Shown here piece after piece: positions 10,898-23,649 of a stretch of DNA of 64,000 bases (its first letter is position 1; every line of letters begins with the position of its first letter). Source of the DNA: Chondrilla cf. caribensis. Taxonomy: Eukaryota; Porifera; Demospongiae; Chondrillida; Chondrillidae. A program made the translations under genes and the position numbers. The stretch is taken from contig OZ026551.1 of NCBI GenBank assembly GCA_964020155.1, positions 2,465,018 through 2,529,017 of the forward strand. The letters run 5' to 3'. The notes below the pieces were generated by a model, which was not told the origin of the DNA, searched no databases, and saw only the letters and a program-made list of their open reading frames with translations.

Positions 10898-11074
10898 TTC
10901 TTGTGGATGTTTATCATAAGGAACAGCTAGTGACAAAAGAGGAAGCTGAAAAGGCTGCTTCTTGTGTATGGAGGTGGGTAGAAGTTGCTGTCACCAAAGA
11001 TGTTGTTACCGCTGCAAGAAAGTCTGACATCTTGGATAAACACGGCTTACATATTGTTGCACGACGCATTAGAG
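10898..11074 (+). CDS. Cassette exon type c2, copy 1
   Basis: 177 nt, phase 1-1, acceptor GTTTCCAG, donor AGAG|GTAAGT. It codes VLVDVYHKEQLVTKEEAEK, VEVAVTKDVVTAARKSDIL, VARRIRG. The typical 59-residue module of this subfamily. Confidence 0.62.
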
Positions 11075-11407
11075 GTAAGTGTGTGTACTTTTGTCGTGTC
11101 TGTGTAGAAATACTGTGCAAGATCCCTTTGGAAAGGCACAATTATCTTGAATAATAGCTGTATGCTACATTCATGCATTTCTTGTACTCTCTGTATGTGT
11201 GTGTACATCGATCATTGTAGTAAATTACATGTGGTAGTGAATGTGTGCTCCAAATAGCATGACATTGTGTGTTTGTAAGTACGTTAAGTATGTTAACAAT
11301 TAATACGTAATTATTTTACAGTGCATGTGTAAGTCATTATGTACCACAGTATGTCTGTATTGGTTGTAGGTTATTAGTTTATTTGTTGCTGTTTTACATG
11401 TACGTAC

Positions 11408-11425
11408 ATGCCTGTGTGTGCGTGC

Positions 11426-11484
<59 letters not shown>
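11408..11484 (+). repeat. (GT)n microsatellite
   Basis: GT tract in the intron between c2 and c3, at the same relative place as the tract after c1. Confidence 0.95.
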
Positions 11485-11485
<1 letters not shown>

Positions 11486-11741
11486 ATGTACTTTTGAATG
11501 TAAATATATACACATGGTACATGTGTACGTATATACTTACGGTCAATTGCTACAATTACATTTGTAGTCCTTCATACTCAGCAATGCCCATACCATTCAG
11601 GAGATTTGGTGTTTTATATTGTTGCACTATGACATGTGTGTGATTGTTGGTATTCCAAAGTCTGTCTATCCTCTCCATGTACATATGAAGTGATTTGATA
11701 CTCTACGTGGTTACAGTATCATTTGATGACATTGTTTCCAG

Positions 11742-11918
11742 TTTTTGTGGATGTTTATCATAAGGAACAGCTAGTGACAAAAGAGGAAGCTCAAATGGTT
11801 GCTTCTGATGTATTGAGATGGGCAGAATGTGCTGTCACCAAAGATGTTGTTACCGCTGCAAAAATAGGTGACATCTTGGATAGGTATGGCTTCAGTGATT
11901 TTGCAAAACACATTAGAG
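11742..11918 (+). CDS. Cassette exon type c3, copy 1
   Basis: 177 nt, phase 1-1, with a GTTAGT donor in place of GTAAGT. It codes VFVDVYHKEQLVTKEEAQMVA, ECAVTKDVVTAAKIGDIL, FAKHIRG. Frame intact. Confidence 0.6.
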
Positions 11919-12307
11919 GTTAGTGTGTATACTCTCGTCTGTGTGTATAAATACTGTACAGGATCCCTTTGGAAAGGCACAATTATCTTGAATATTAGCT
12001 GTATGCTGCATTCATGCATCTCTTGTACTCTCTGTATGTGTGTGTGTACTTATAGTACATGTGTTAGTGATTAAATATATCTTTGATATTTACTGTATGC
12101 TACATTCATGCATCTCTTGTACGTTCTGTATGTGTGTACTTATAATATGTAGTACAGTACACATGTTAGTGATTGGATACATACGTATAATTATCATGTA
12201 CGTAATTGTGCATTTGAGTTATTATGATTTGTATATGTAGAGCATGTGTACATATTTGTGTTTGTGTGTGTGTGACAGTGTTAGTCAATTTACTCAGAGT
12301 ATACATT

Positions 12308-12309
<2 letters not shown>

Positions 12310-12364
<55 letters not shown>
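12310..12364 (+). repeat. (GT)n microsatellite
   Basis: GT tract in the intron between c3 and c4. Confidence 0.95.
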
Positions 12365-12367
<3 letters not shown>

Positions 12368-12556
12368 CATGCATGTGTGTGTTTACATGTTAACAGCAAT
12401 CACCATCCCATTCAGAAGATTTGGTATTTTAATTTGATGCACTATGACATGTGTGTGTTTGTTGGTATTCCAAAGTCTGTCCATCCTCTACATGTACATA
12501 TGAAGTGATTTGATACTCTAGTTGGTTACAGTATTATTTGATGACATTGTTTCCAG

Positions 12557-12733
12557 TTCTTCTGGATGTTTATCATAAGGAACAGCTAGTGACAAAAAAG
12601 GAAGCTGAAGAGGCTGCTTTTCATCGATGGAGGTTGATAACAGTTGCTGTCAACAAAGATGTTAGTACTGCAACAAGAATAGCTGACATCTTGGATAAAT
12701 ATGGCTTCAATCATGTTGCTAGAGACATTAGAG
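12557..12733 (+). CDS. Cassette exon type c4, copy 1
   Basis: 177 nt, phase 1-1. It codes VLLDVYHKEQLVTKKEAEEAA, TVAVNKDVSTATRIADIL, VARDIRG, then GTAAGT. More diverged than c1-c3 but intact. Last cassette of copy 1. Confidence 0.6.
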
Positions 12734-13200
12734 GTAAGTGTATGTACTCTGGTCTGTGTGTATAAATACTGTACAGGATCCCTTTGAAAAGGCACAATTA
12801 TCTTGAATATTAGCTGTATGCTGCATTCATGCATCTCTTGTACTCTCTGTATGTGTGTACTTATAGATAGTACAATACATGTGTTGATGATTAGATACAT
12901 ACAAGTACTTTTGTTAGCATGTAATAGTTCATCTGAATATAATGCAAGTGTACATACATGTCTGTGTGACAGTGTTAGTCGAATTTACTGGAAACATGCA
13001 TATTATGTTAGTTAATGTAGTTTTAAGATGTTGGATTCGTCGGTTGTATGATTTGTAATCATTTCTCGCTGGTATATCTCTTACAAACGTCTGCCTGTAA
13101 TGGTAAATACAGTACCTTCATGGTACTATACTGGATATGCTGTTACAGTAGTGTCCTCAGAGATACAGATTCAGTATATATACTGTTGTGATGATTTCAG

Positions 13201-13225
13201 TGTTTGTGTGTGTGTCTTTGTGTGT

Positions 13226-13324
<99 letters not shown>

Positions 13325-13327
13325 TGT

Positions 13328-13395
<68 letters not shown>

Positions 13396-13408
13396 GTGTG
13401 CATGCGTG

Positions 13409-13440
<32 letters not shown>

Positions 13441-13485
13441 GTGTGCATGTGTGCATGTGTATGTGTGTGTATGTGTGTGTGTATT
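13201..13485 (+). repeat. GT-rich compound microsatellite
   Basis: Nearly 290 bp of (GT)n with GTG, TTTG and CATG interruptions in the intron after c4. Both strands give false long reading frames. Confidence 0.95.
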
Positions 13486-13720
13486 AGTATATATTTATGT
13501 ATGATTGTTAGTGTTTTCAATGTTTATAAATTATAGTGTGCACCTGCACATTAATCAAGGACAGTGTCATCCAAAATACGTACCTGAAGTACTAATGTTG
13601 GATGACATATGAATGTGTCACATGTGCCAAGTTGAACGATGCCATCTGCATATAGCAATCTTCATGTTTAAGATCATTACCAAACTGGGTCCTGACTACT
13701 TGGCTCCTCTTTGTACTCAG

Positions 13721-13853
13721 AGCCACCTTCAAACCCCAGCCCTAGTCCATTTGTACCACTTTCCCATAAGCCCTCAAGATCAGTCCTTCAACATGTGATG
13801 TGTATTACAGTTTACATGTGTTTGTATCATGACCTGGTGTTTGTATTGAAGGG
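13721..13853 (+). CDS. Possible serine/proline-rich linker exon, copy 1
   Basis: After TTTGTACTCAG the phase 1 frame reads PPSNPSPSPFVPLSHKPSRS and remains open. The composition matches the PSSPNPPPPS micro-exons. The end is uncertain; AAGG|GTACAT at 13853 would give phase 1. No counterpart was found in copy 2. Confidence 0.35.
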
Positions 13854-14007
13854 TACATGGATATGTAACCAGTGTTATATATTGAGTACATGTGTGTATT
13901 ATGTATTTCACATGGTGTTCATAGAACATAGGTAACTTCGTTTGTGTGACATTTGTGTGGATAGCTGTGTCATACATAGTTTTGATATTTGCATACAGCC
14001 CAACCAG

Positions 14008-14215
14008 ATGGTACTTTACTTACTATGTGGTACTATGTTTCTATGTAAAATAATATAATAGCATACTAACCTCACACAGCTTTGTTATTATAACTGAGCA
14101 ATAAGTTGCTAGGCAATTAATTGACAAATTATGTCAACAATCACAAGTTAGCAATAGCAAAGGGAAGTGCACTAATAACACTGTATATTTGCACATTGTA
14201 CACTTTGATCTGCCC
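14008..14215 (+). repeat. Foldback repeat family R1, copy at 14.0 kb
   Basis: It shares GGTACTTT, CTATGTGGTA, TTGCTAGGCAATTAATTGA and TGATCTGCCC with the other R1 copies. Its nearest relative is at 47.76 kb, in the same place before the GxT linker exon, so it predates the duplication. Confidence 0.45.
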
Positions 14216-14351
14216 ATACATAAGGATATAGAGTATCTATGGCCCATGTAACATACCACATAGTATTGTTGTGTTTCTGACAATCCAAGTGGTACTGATG
14301 TGTTGCAAGTACTGTTTCTTGTTATGTCAAAACAGCCATATATTGTTTCAG

Positions 14352-14438
14352 GGAGGACCACACGAAGTTATAAAGCTAAAAGGTTTGAGAGGCATGCAGC
14401 AACTACTGGATTTCTTCGGTCTACAAAACTCTCACGCG
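14352..14438 (+). CDS. Linker exon with FERH motif, copy 1
   Basis: 87 nt, acceptor TTGTTTCAG, donor GCG|GTAAGC, phase 1-1. The phase 1 frame reads GRTTRSYKAKRFERHAAT then STKLSR. The copy 2 exon (48094-48177) keeps YK-x-x-x-FERH-x-AT and TKL in the same frame, which supports this frame over the others. Basic, no known domain. Confidence 0.5.
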
Positions 14439-14777
14439 GTAAGCCCTATTGGAGTATGATCAGTACTGACTAGCATACACTTCACTTTCCCTAATGGACA
14501 ACGTTTTAACATGTATTGTGTACTAGAGTGTGCATGTGGATATTTAAACAGTATTTTATATCTTGATAGATGGAAATGCATGTACGTATACATGTATTAT
14601 ACCTGGTGTTCCTATAACTTTGTGATGCATTTGTGCGTGCTATGTACTTGTAGTTTTGATATCTACATAATATGGTTATATGCATATCTATTGAAGCAAC
14701 AGCTATGTGTGGACATACAATATTTTGATGATCAACTTGCTAATCCTGTAACACGTGTGTATTTTTTGAATACTCAG

Positions 14778-14893
14778 CACACAGTGAGCCAAGTCGGTAT
14801 GCCATGTCACACACCACTGAGTTGGACACCTCAGTCAGTGAGACCAGTCCTGACATTGACTCCAGTGAACCCAAGTCACAAGAGAAAACAACT
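14778..14893 (+). CDS. Serine/acid-rich exon before minisatellite, copy 1
   Basis: Acceptor ATACTCAG, phase 1. It codes TTELDTSVSETSPDIDSSEPKS... to EKTT; ACT|GTGAGG could be the donor. Its copy 2 relative is 48510-48658. With or without the donor the frame runs on into the stop-free minisatellite. Low-complexity, probably disordered. Confidence 0.5.
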
Positions 14894-14902
14894 GTGAGGT
14901 TT

Positions 14903-15830
14903 ATGTACAGACACTGTGTACAAGACACTGTGTACCGGATACTATGTACAGGACACTTTGTACAGGTACTATGTACAGACACTATGTACAGACAAAACGT
15001 ACAGGACACAATGTACAGACACTATGAACAGACACTATGTACAGATTATTTGTACAGGACACTATGTACAGACACTATGTACAGACCCTATGTACAGACA
15101 CTATGTACAGGACACTATGTACAGGAGACTATGTGCAGACATAGTGGACAGGACATTCTGTACAAGACACTATGTACAGACACTCTGTAAAGGACACTAT
15201 GTACAGGGCACTTTTTACAGACACTATGTACAGGACACTATGTACAGGACACTCTGTACAGACATTATATACAGGGCACTATGTACAGACATTATGTACA
15301 GGAAGATACTATGTACCAGAGAGTATGTTTAGGACAATATATACAGATGTTATGTACTGACGCTATGTATGGACACTATGTACAGACAGTATGTACAGAC
15401 GCTATATATGTAAGGGACACTATGAACAGGACATCATGTACAGGACACCATGTACAGGACACTATGTACAGACATTATGTATAAGACACTATGTGAAGGA
15501 CACTATGTACAGGACACTATGTACAGGACACTATGTACAGGACACTTTGTACAGACACTATGTACAAGGCACTATGTACAGACACTATGTACAGGACACT
15601 ATGTACAGGACACTATGTACAGGACACTATGTACAGGACACTTTGTACAGACACTATTTACAGACACTATGTACAGACACTATGTACAGGCACTATGTAC
15701 AGGACACTTTGTACAGGACATTATGTACAGACACTATGTACAGGACACTATGTACAGACACTATGTACAGACACTACATAAGTACAGGACACTATGTACA
15801 AGATACTATGTACAAAACACCATTCATTGG
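14903..15830 (+). repeat. 13/14-bp minisatellite, copy 1
   Basis: About 70 units alternating between GTACAGACACTAT (13 bp) and GTACAGGACACTAT (14 bp), with variants. No unit brings stops to the plus strand, so long frames of MYRHYVQTLCTG type appear in all three frames. Copy 2 has a longer version at 48668-50312. Confidence 0.95.
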
Positions 15831-16121
15831 ACTGAGTGTTACTGGTCCATTATATGTTTAGTGCCACCCACTTAATAGGCCGCAATTAGTTTTGGAAAAT
15901 TTTAGATATTATCCGTTTTGGCCTAATATCCAATTCATACTAATTATGCACTACAATGTTAATTTCACATGCATGTAATATAATTATTTGATATAGCAGA
16001 AGAAATAAACTTCAGTAAAAAAGACTTCCAAAAACAATCATGGATACACAATGTCATTATAAAAGTGCAGTACTAGAAACTTGAAACAACTTAACCGGCC
16101 GCCTGATGGCAAACAAGCTAG

Positions 16122-16400
16122 TAATTCGAGTTTAAAAACTCGAATTACTTGGCGTCTTCGTTAGGTTTAGAAGAACCTTCACTGAAGTTATTACGTTCGG
16201 CGGAGCTTCAGCGCACGAATTCTAGCCCAATTTCAAATTGTCAGCGTTCGAAATTGGCCATCTTTATTTCGCGCAATATAAATTCTAATATAAATTCATT
16301 GTTGCGGTTACGCATAGGAACACATTATATATATATATATATATCTATCGGACGAGCGTTACATACCGGAAGTCGAAATGAAAACAATAACTAAAAATCC
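16122..16400 (+). mobile_element. Repeat element R2, reversed copy
   Basis: It matches the reverse complement of 9200-9478: GAAGTTATTACGTTCGGCGG, CTTCAGCGCACGAATTCTAG, then a TATATA stretch and CATACCGGAAGTCGAAATGA. It begins with the palindrome TAATTCGAGTTTAAAAACTC. Confidence 0.5.
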
Positions 16401-17130
16401 TCGCAGTTGAGTCTCTTTGAAAACTGTTTCGTCTTCTTGATAAGTATCACGTCAGTAATGGACGTTGGAAACCACATCGCAGGTTCTTCTATTAATATCA
16501 ACTTCCTTGCTCATTTGGCCTTAAACTGGTAACATTCCATAGAAGACGGTTCAGATTTTCCCTCTAGAATATTACCGACTGTTCTTCAGCAATCTTCAGC
16601 GCACACTCATGTGAAAAATGCCCTCCAATCGCATCGATGCTGGCTATACTTCCGATTGGCTTTTTTAAGTGTACAAATTTCTTGCTTTCGGACTACAAAC
16701 AATCTGCTCTGCGTTCACTTGTCATCTTCCCTTGAAAAAGAATATTGCTGGAAACCTTTGGCCTAATATGTGTTACCTAACGCATACTGAAAGTGCTAAT
16801 GGAAGGACAAAAACATGTCGGATGGTGGATTTGGCAGTTGGCACAATACCGTATACTTTCCCCATACTGATGAATTCGTGCCAGAAAATTGTGGCATAAT
16901 AAACGGTCTGGCCTATTATTCGGCGATATATTAAGTGGGCGACACTGTATTTTGTTTCTAATAATTATTTCTAGTCCAATAGCTATTTACTGGTAATTGC
17001 TTTTAAATTAATGTGAAGGTTACCAGGGAATTGGATACCATGTCTCAGAAAGAATCAGGAATTTTTTTGTATGCCTGATCTGCAAACAATTCTAATGTGT
17101 ACATTATTATTTTATGCATGCACAAGCGTG

Positions 17131-17257
17131 AGTACAGTATTAGCACACACAATGCACATGCACACACGCACACACGGACAACACACATGCACACACGCAC
17201 ACACACACACCCACACACACCCACACACGCATACGCACACACACACGCACACACACA

Positions 17258-17331
<74 letters not shown>
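17131..17331 (+). repeat. (CA)n microsatellite
   Basis: 200 bp of CA repeats with CG and CCC interruptions, pure after 17262. Confidence 0.95.
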
Positions 17332-17333
<2 letters not shown>

Positions 17334-17407
17334 TGCAACATAATATACATGAATATTATAAAAATTTCTATTGGTGGTTTTCATAACTGATACATTGAAT
17401 TCCATAG

Positions 17408-17495
17408 TATGTGGGGAAACTGAATGTGACTGAAGAAGTCCAGAGTAACTTTTGGACTCATACTTTGAAGACTTTTGTCTCACTCTTTCATGACA
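17408..17495 (+). CDS. Candidate upstream exon, ZU5-like gene copy 2
   Basis: After TTCCATAG, 88 nt are open in phase 0 (YVGKLNVTEEVQSNFW..., ending LFHD) up to GACA|GTGAGT, a strong donor in phase 1. The next exon at 18060 needs exactly a phase 1 partner. The matching piece of copy 1 would lie before the window, so there is no paralogue test. The start of the gene is still further upstream. Confidence 0.45.
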
Positions 17496-18059
17496 GTGAG
17501 TTTAAATCCAGGCATACCTCATCTTGATAGACCTTGAATAACAGGCTTTTTAATACAGTAGTAATCTATTCTAACAATGTACCCCAATGCATGGGCGTTT
17601 TCAATAAAAACGCTGACAGGAGTACATTTGCAATGTACTGGGGTATATTATTATTTGTGATGTACCCCAGTTTTTGTAAGTGGCACTAGTTAACGTAACA
17701 AGCTTTAGATAGTTACCGAATGAACCAGGAAACTCACTGAACCCATGAGCCTCTGAATATTTACCGAACTAACAAGGAAACTTGCTAAAACAATGAGTCT
17801 CGGAGTATTAAATTTACTGAATGAATGACCTTCTTGCTGCTCCTTGTTGAAACCCTCCATCAATATCAGCCCGCGTCAATGAATGTGCCTATGGGGTATA
17901 ACTACTACATGTGATTGTTATTGTTAATGCCTGCACTGTGTACATGGCCTGGTGTATGACTGTTACACTTTTAGCTGTAGTAACCTACATAGCAGGCTTG
18001 TATGTGTGGAGTGATCATGAATGAGGTCTGAATCAATGTAACTTATACTTCACATACAG

Positions 18060-18643
18060 TATCCCCTGAAGCCGTCCTCTCCAGGGATTGCTGGCTCCCT
18101 TTTGGCTATGATTCCATCACAGTTGACAGACGAGGTGGTACCTGTGATCTTTGTTCCGATGGTCTAACCAAGCTCTCTGTACCGAGGAATGCAGTACGAG
18201 GTGAAACCGCTGATATCCGATATGCCATCATTGGAAAGGGTCCATTCCGGCTCCCACCCAACTACCAGGTAGGAAGCTTTGTAGTGTACGTGCACTACAA
18301 TCCTGAGGAAATAACTACACCAGTCACCCTCTCCCTCCCCACCTGGTACGGAGGAGATGTTGTACCAGGAGAACCTCCACCAGATGGTCTCAGCTTTGCA
18401 GTAGCTCCTCACATACTGGGACTGTGGGATACCCAATACACATTCCAGCTGGTTGATGGAGGAGAGTTCCATGATAGCAGAGTTCATGATGTGTCCATTG
18501 ATGGACACTCCAGCCTCTACACCACTGCTTTTAAGGAAGGTGCTAATGTTTTATACCTAGCCACATATCTGGTGGTGAAGAAAAGTACCGAAGAAACCAC
18601 TCATAGGATCTATGTAATGTATTTCAGTCCAACTTGGCGTGAA
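18060..18643 (+). CDS. ZU5-like domain exon, copy 2
   Basis: 584 nt, acceptor CACATACAG, phase 1 in, phase 0 out (CGTGAA|GTGAGC). Residues about 22-90 match the ZU5 pattern: GGTCDLCSDGLTKLSVPRNA, a glycine turn, YAIIGKGPFRLPP, SFVVYVHYNP, PVTLSLPTWYGG. ZU5 occurs in UNC5, PIDD, ZO-1 and ankyrin, often followed by a UPA and a death domain; here a beta-rich segment of about 100 residues follows (TFQLVDGGEFHD, IDGHSSLYT, LATYLVV) and a death domain ends the protein. The ZU5 call rests on my reading of the pattern. Confidence 0.62.
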
Positions 18644-19348
18644 GTGAGCTATTTTTGAAAAGAAGGTCGTTTGGCTATGTGACATTTCATGGATAAGTTC
18701 ATTGGAATTCTCTAGCAACAGAATTTTCATTACACCAAATGTTTTGGCAGCTGACTAATACCTTGGTCAGTGGTATGACAAATAGAAATTTCCATTGAAC
18801 TTATCCACAGTGAACTATTTTGTATACAGTAGTACCATGCATATGTGTGTATATTTATAGATATTTGGGAAACTTCACCCCACCCTGTGTGTGTACAGGA
18901 AAGTGCAAATTATGTACTTAACCTTTCTTGACATCGCTTCAATCGGCTTGTTGAAAAACTGCTACCTAATCTTCATGGTTGACATGATATTCCAATGTGT
19001 GCTGCCTAATTCTGATGTTGTGAACTGAACCCATGGGTTATATGTGTATGGGTTATATGTGTATGGATATCACACTGACCTGTAATACACATGCACTGTA
19101 CACATGTACATATATAGTATTGTGTGCTTACAAAGTACATATGTGTGTACTATTGTGACATACATAGAACATGTGTGTTGTAAGTAATCTTATTTCTGTT
19201 ATTGAAATGTATGTACTGGTCCAGTACGTATAGCAACGAGTATGAAGTGTAGTCATCTTATGTCATATTGTCATGGTTAAACTTTGGCTTTATGGATGTG
19301 GTCATGGTTAAACATGTGGTCATGGTTAAACTTTGGCTTCTAAAACAG

Positions 19349-19522
19349 ATTTTCAAGGTTATCTATAAAACAGCTACATTAGAAGGGGACCAGGACTTCG
19401 AATTTGAGAACGTTAACCCTCCCTCAGATCCTCCCTCAGAACCTGCCTCAGGCAAGCTGGTTGGTGAGGTGGAAGAAGCTAGGGGAAATGGCTGGGCTGT
19501 GGCTATCAATGGCTGTCCAGAG
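19349..19522 (+). CDS. Exon 2 of ZU5-like gene, copy 2
   Basis: Acceptor TAAAACAG, phase 0, IFKVIYKTATLEGDQD, then PPSDPPSEPASG and EVEEARGNGWAVA. The end at CCAGAG|GTTAAT is a choice made on phase; the frame runs on to a stop at 19556. Confidence 0.55.
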
Positions 19523-20214
19523 GTTAATCCATCGTCACATAACATTGTGCATATGTAAAAATGCACATAGTGTGTGTACATATATGTGCATGTACATAAT
19601 ATGTACGTACTGTATGTACACATGTACTCTGCCTTATATTGTATATCATAATAGTATCTGAAGTGTATTTTTACTCAATTTTGTACATACGGATGTACAT
19701 ACGTACAGATGCGTGTATTATAGTATGATTCACATTTAATTTCTATACGGATGCATGTATGGTACATTTATGTTTGACATTGTACAGTGTATATCATACA
19801 TTATAAGTAGTGTGCTTTGAACAGTGTAACTACATTCATGTGTGTATGAGAGTGCACTAGCCTGGTAAAAGCAGTACAGATTGGTGTATTTCAAGAATTT
19901 GCACTACTACATCCTGCTGATATCGGGATGGTCATGCTATGACATTGTGCTCCTTTCCAATGGTGTGCCAGTGTGACAGTATGTTGCCTTCAGTTAACCC
20001 AACTTGTTCAGAATCTCTAACTTTTAAGGAATTGTCATCCCTATATCTTTTTTTCATTTTTGAACCTTACTAAGCACTATGTACGTGCATATGTGGTATC
20101 ACCTGTCATGTATGTAGTATGTGATGACCTACATATTACATACCACAATGCATATTTGTATATTAACTAGTGCTTGCTGGTATTACAGTATTACTGTTGA
20201 TGTTATTGCTGCAG

Positions 20215-20434
20215 CTTCATCAAAGGGATGTTTCTTATGAAAAATATGGTTTTACAACAGCCAAAGAGTTGGAGAGTGCTGTCAAGAAAGAGTTGTACCC
20301 ACCCAAGCTATCCTTCCGTGTAGCAAACACAGTCAGTAGTGGTGAACAAACCACTCCAAAGTATGTGAATTTTCTTATCCGAGGAGCCAAAAGGAAATTA
20401 CAGTTCTCAGCCTGTGTTAAGGAACGAATCAGTG
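20215..20434 (+). CDS. Exon 3 of ZU5-like gene, copy 2
   Basis: 220 nt, acceptor GCTGCAG, phase 0 in, phase 1 out (ATCAGTG|GTAATT). It codes LHQRDVSYEKYGFTTAKEL, LYPPKLSFRVANTVSSGEQ, FLIRGAKRKLQFSACVKE. Same length and phases as 1490-1709. Confidence 0.65.
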
Positions 20435-20461
20435 GTAATTGTGTACTGTACATTGAGTGTA

Positions 20462-20582
<121 letters not shown>

Positions 20583-20924
20583 CAGTTAATATTCAGTAAT
20601 CCACCACACTTTGTGTAGAAAAAAATTAACAAATGAAAACGTTTGGTTGATTATTCGAAACACTCTAAACTTTACATGCATGAAATGGAAGTAGAGAAAT
20701 GAATTTGATGGAGAAAGTGATGATGGATTAATGAGCATTCTCAGTATATATGTTTTCTTCACAAAATACAGTAAAATTTCCCTTCTAGGATGGTAAACCT
20801 CACCATACTAGGTATATACACCTCATGAAACTATGTAGCAATAGTTGTGTATGTCATTAACTGTAAATGGTGCTAGTCTGCCCCATTGTTACTAAGCACC
20901 TCTTATATACATGTATCTATGTAG

Positions 20925-21023
20925 GTAGTGGGCAGAGGACACCACATTCATCGGCTCCAACTGATAGCAGAAGTATGTTTCCAAGAGCAGATGATGACGT
21001 GGACAATGTGTCTCCTACAACAA
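20925..21023 (+). CDS. Disordered linker exon, copy 2 only
   Basis: 99 nt, acceptor TATGTAG, donor CAA|GTATGT, phase 1-1. It reads SGQRTPHSSAPTDSRS, then FPRADDDVDNVSPTT: serine, proline and aspartate rich, no known domain. No counterpart was seen in copy 1, so the linker of the two proteins differs. Confidence 0.5.
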
Positions 21024-21514
21024 GTATGTATGTGTTGCAATGTACCTTTTAATCTGCCACAATGTCCCAATACGATTTTATACATTTACTAATCAATATC
21101 CAGTTAATTTGCCAAACTCTTCATACTCCATATTTTTGGAAAACAAATTATGACAGATTAACGAGAATTCACTGTAAACGTATGTATTTATCATCTAATT
21201 ATTTTCGTCATATTAATAATTAACTAACAATACAACTCCTATCCCATAGTATAACCATATATACAGCAGTAATTATGTTTTATATTATCCTAATTATCCA
21301 TAATAATATATACATACTACATTATGTATATTTGCACCTCTGTGATGTACACGTGTGTTTTTGACACAATGTGTGTGCATATGATTTTTGACATGAATTA
21401 TTAATTGTCATATTTGGTGTACACATAATTATTATACCGTCCATACTACATGAAATGTACTTGTGTATACATCAGATCTAGTGTTATCATTATATCTCTA
21501 CTCTCTGTTTTCAG

Positions 21515-21553
21515 GTCCCTCATCACCAAATCCCCCACCACCCTCATTGAACA
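21515..21553 (+). CDS. Proline-rich micro-exon, copy 2 (39 nt)
   Basis: TTTTCAG acceptor, ACA|GTAAGT donor, phase 1-1, G-PSSPNPPPPSLN. It differs by one base (A for T) from 2320-2358 of copy 1. Confidence 0.55.
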
Positions 21554-22701
21554 GTAAGTGGTATCATACATGTACTTCTTGTACTTCCTGTATCACACAG
21601 TGTCATGTACCAGACTGGTACCTGTGTATGTGCAGTACACCACAATGTACATCTAACAATGCTTACTTGTTCTGTATTGACACCTACCACAGTAACTGTT
21701 TGTATACCCACATGAAGGGTGTGTATAACATTTGTATACATACAGTACGTGGTGTGTAACAAGTATGTTTGTACATGATACTCACTTGTATGCCCTTGTA
21801 CATGATATGTAAATGTGTATGTCATTGTATATGATGTGTACAGATGTATTCACTGTACTGTACAAACGTATGTACATACAGTACAGATGTACATACTTTT
21901 ACACATGACAGTCACTAACCGTGTGCTACTTTGTGTGTACAAGTGAAGTTGCTTGTACACACATAGGCCAGGTTGCAGCTAAAGACACGGTCCACTCTTC
22001 TATATTGCACCTCCCCCTCACCAATATCCCTTCAAGTCACTATAACAGGATTAAACCTGTTCACAATAATGTGTAACTATTGTTGTATTGTATGTGAGTC
22101 ATGACCCCTACAAGGTCTGTGAGCCTACTTGTGAGGCCCACCTCTTTGGATTTAACATTTCTGGTTGAAACCTGTATCTTATCTGCATTCACACAGGTTC
22201 TGTACTGACTTGTTGTTGCAAGTAACAGTACAGTAACTATTTGTATATATAATATTATATAATTATATAATATTATTTATTTATTTATTAACATTATATA
22301 ATATTATGATAATTCTCCATTTTGCACTGTATAACTATATTAGGGGTGTGTATAACTCTTATATACATACAGTACATGGTGTGTAAGGTGTAAGTGTGTA
22401 CTTTTGTACATGATACTCACCTGTATGCCCTTGTACAAGCTATGTCAATGTGTATCATTGTATATTATGTGTACAAATGTATTCACTATACTGTACTGTA
22501 CTATACACACTACATACTGTATAGATGTACCTTTGCGCATGACAGTCACTAACTGTGTACTACTCTTGTTTTTACATACAAACAAACTTGCTTGTACACA
22601 CAAATGCCAGTTTTCAGCTACATTGCAAACACAGTATCAAGAATACGAATATGTATATGCATACATGCTTACGTGTTCGATCTCCTGTGATGTCCATTCA
22701 G

Positions 22702-22985
22702 ATAAGAAGCCTTCTGATGTTGCATTGGATGGAATTCTAAGAATTTGCCCCGATTGGACCAATTGGATAGTTGCTCTTGGAGTTCCAATCAATACAGCTG
22801 TAGCCTTTCAATCAGACCCAATGGGTGGTCTCCTCGCTCTTCAGTACTGGAGAGATGGAAAATCAGGAAACCCCTCTACCTGGAAATTCCTGTTGGATAC
22901 TGTGGAAGAAGCAAAAGGACATGAAGTAGCTCAGAAGATATTGAAGAAAGTTGAACAAAATGAAACATCGTGGTATGCGTCATAA
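22702..22985 (+). CDS. Death-domain exon with stop, copy 2
   Basis: Acceptor CCATTCAG, phase 1, 93 codons and TAA, with GTGAGT directly after the stop. It codes KKPSDVALDGILRI, PDWTNWIVALGVP, LALQYWRDGKSG, STWKFLLDTVEEAKGHE, VAQKILKKVEQNETSWYAS. Death domains show W-x-x-L-G, a YW-R-x-x before helix 5, T-W-x-x-L and a final A-x-x-I helix; all are present. Death domains bind each other and link receptors and adaptors to caspases or kinases. The intact partner of the frameshifted exon at 2848. Confidence 0.68.
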
Positions 22986-23323
22986 GTGAGTTCCTTGGTA
23001 CTTGCAACATGTACTTTATTACACGTGTACTCACACTAATGTGATGGTAGATACAGACATGTGTATGTGTACTTGCACTACATGTGAGGCAGTATACATG
23101 TGTACATTTGTGTGCACTCTTGTGTCTCATACTCCCTGTTAGTCTTGCATAGCCAGCCCCTTTCTCTGATCACTTCCTGGATCACAACATTGTAGCAATG
23201 GACCTCTTCAATATTCTATGCACTCCACACACCAGTATACATCAAGTGTTGTCTGTGGATATGTCTCATTTGGCACTAATAATGTAATCATTAAACTTTT
23301 ATTTTAAATTATTTCTTCTTCAG

Positions 23324-23560
23324 GTTGGATTCCATCCTTTGTAGCTCATCCAAACTTAGCAGAACAGTAGCAATTTGTAATTTCAGTATGGTATCTATTG
23401 GTTTAGTGAAATATAATTATCTGTTGGTGTTTATTTTTAATTTTTATATTGCAATATATAATATTATGAGTAGAATATTATTATTATATAATTATAGCGT
23501 AATTAATATAATAAGTTTAATACTGTATACACTGCATGTATAATAATAATATTATACAAT
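23324..23560 (+). other. Probable 3' UTR exon, copy 2
   Basis: TTCTTCTTCAG acceptor conserved with 3507 in copy 1. It follows the stop codon of the death exon, so it would be untranslated. The end is not clear; the sequence becomes very AT-rich. Confidence 0.35.
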
Positions 23561-23649
23561 TGCAAGTACTCTATAATTATAGCTAGTGTATATACCAATT
23601 GCAACGTATATATAATTATACTTTTATTACAATGATATATAATAACAAT

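Larger units (their letters stand above)
15860..17407 (+). other. Junction between copy 1 and copy 2
   Basis: Past the minisatellite there is no sequence in common with copy 2 that I could see until the ZU5 gene begins. It holds the R2 element (16122-16400), a 26-bp near-palindrome around 16126-16151 (TAATTCGAGTTT / AAACTCGAATTA) and a CA tract. The promoter and first exon(s) of the copy 2 ZU5 gene should be here but were not identified. Confidence 0.4.
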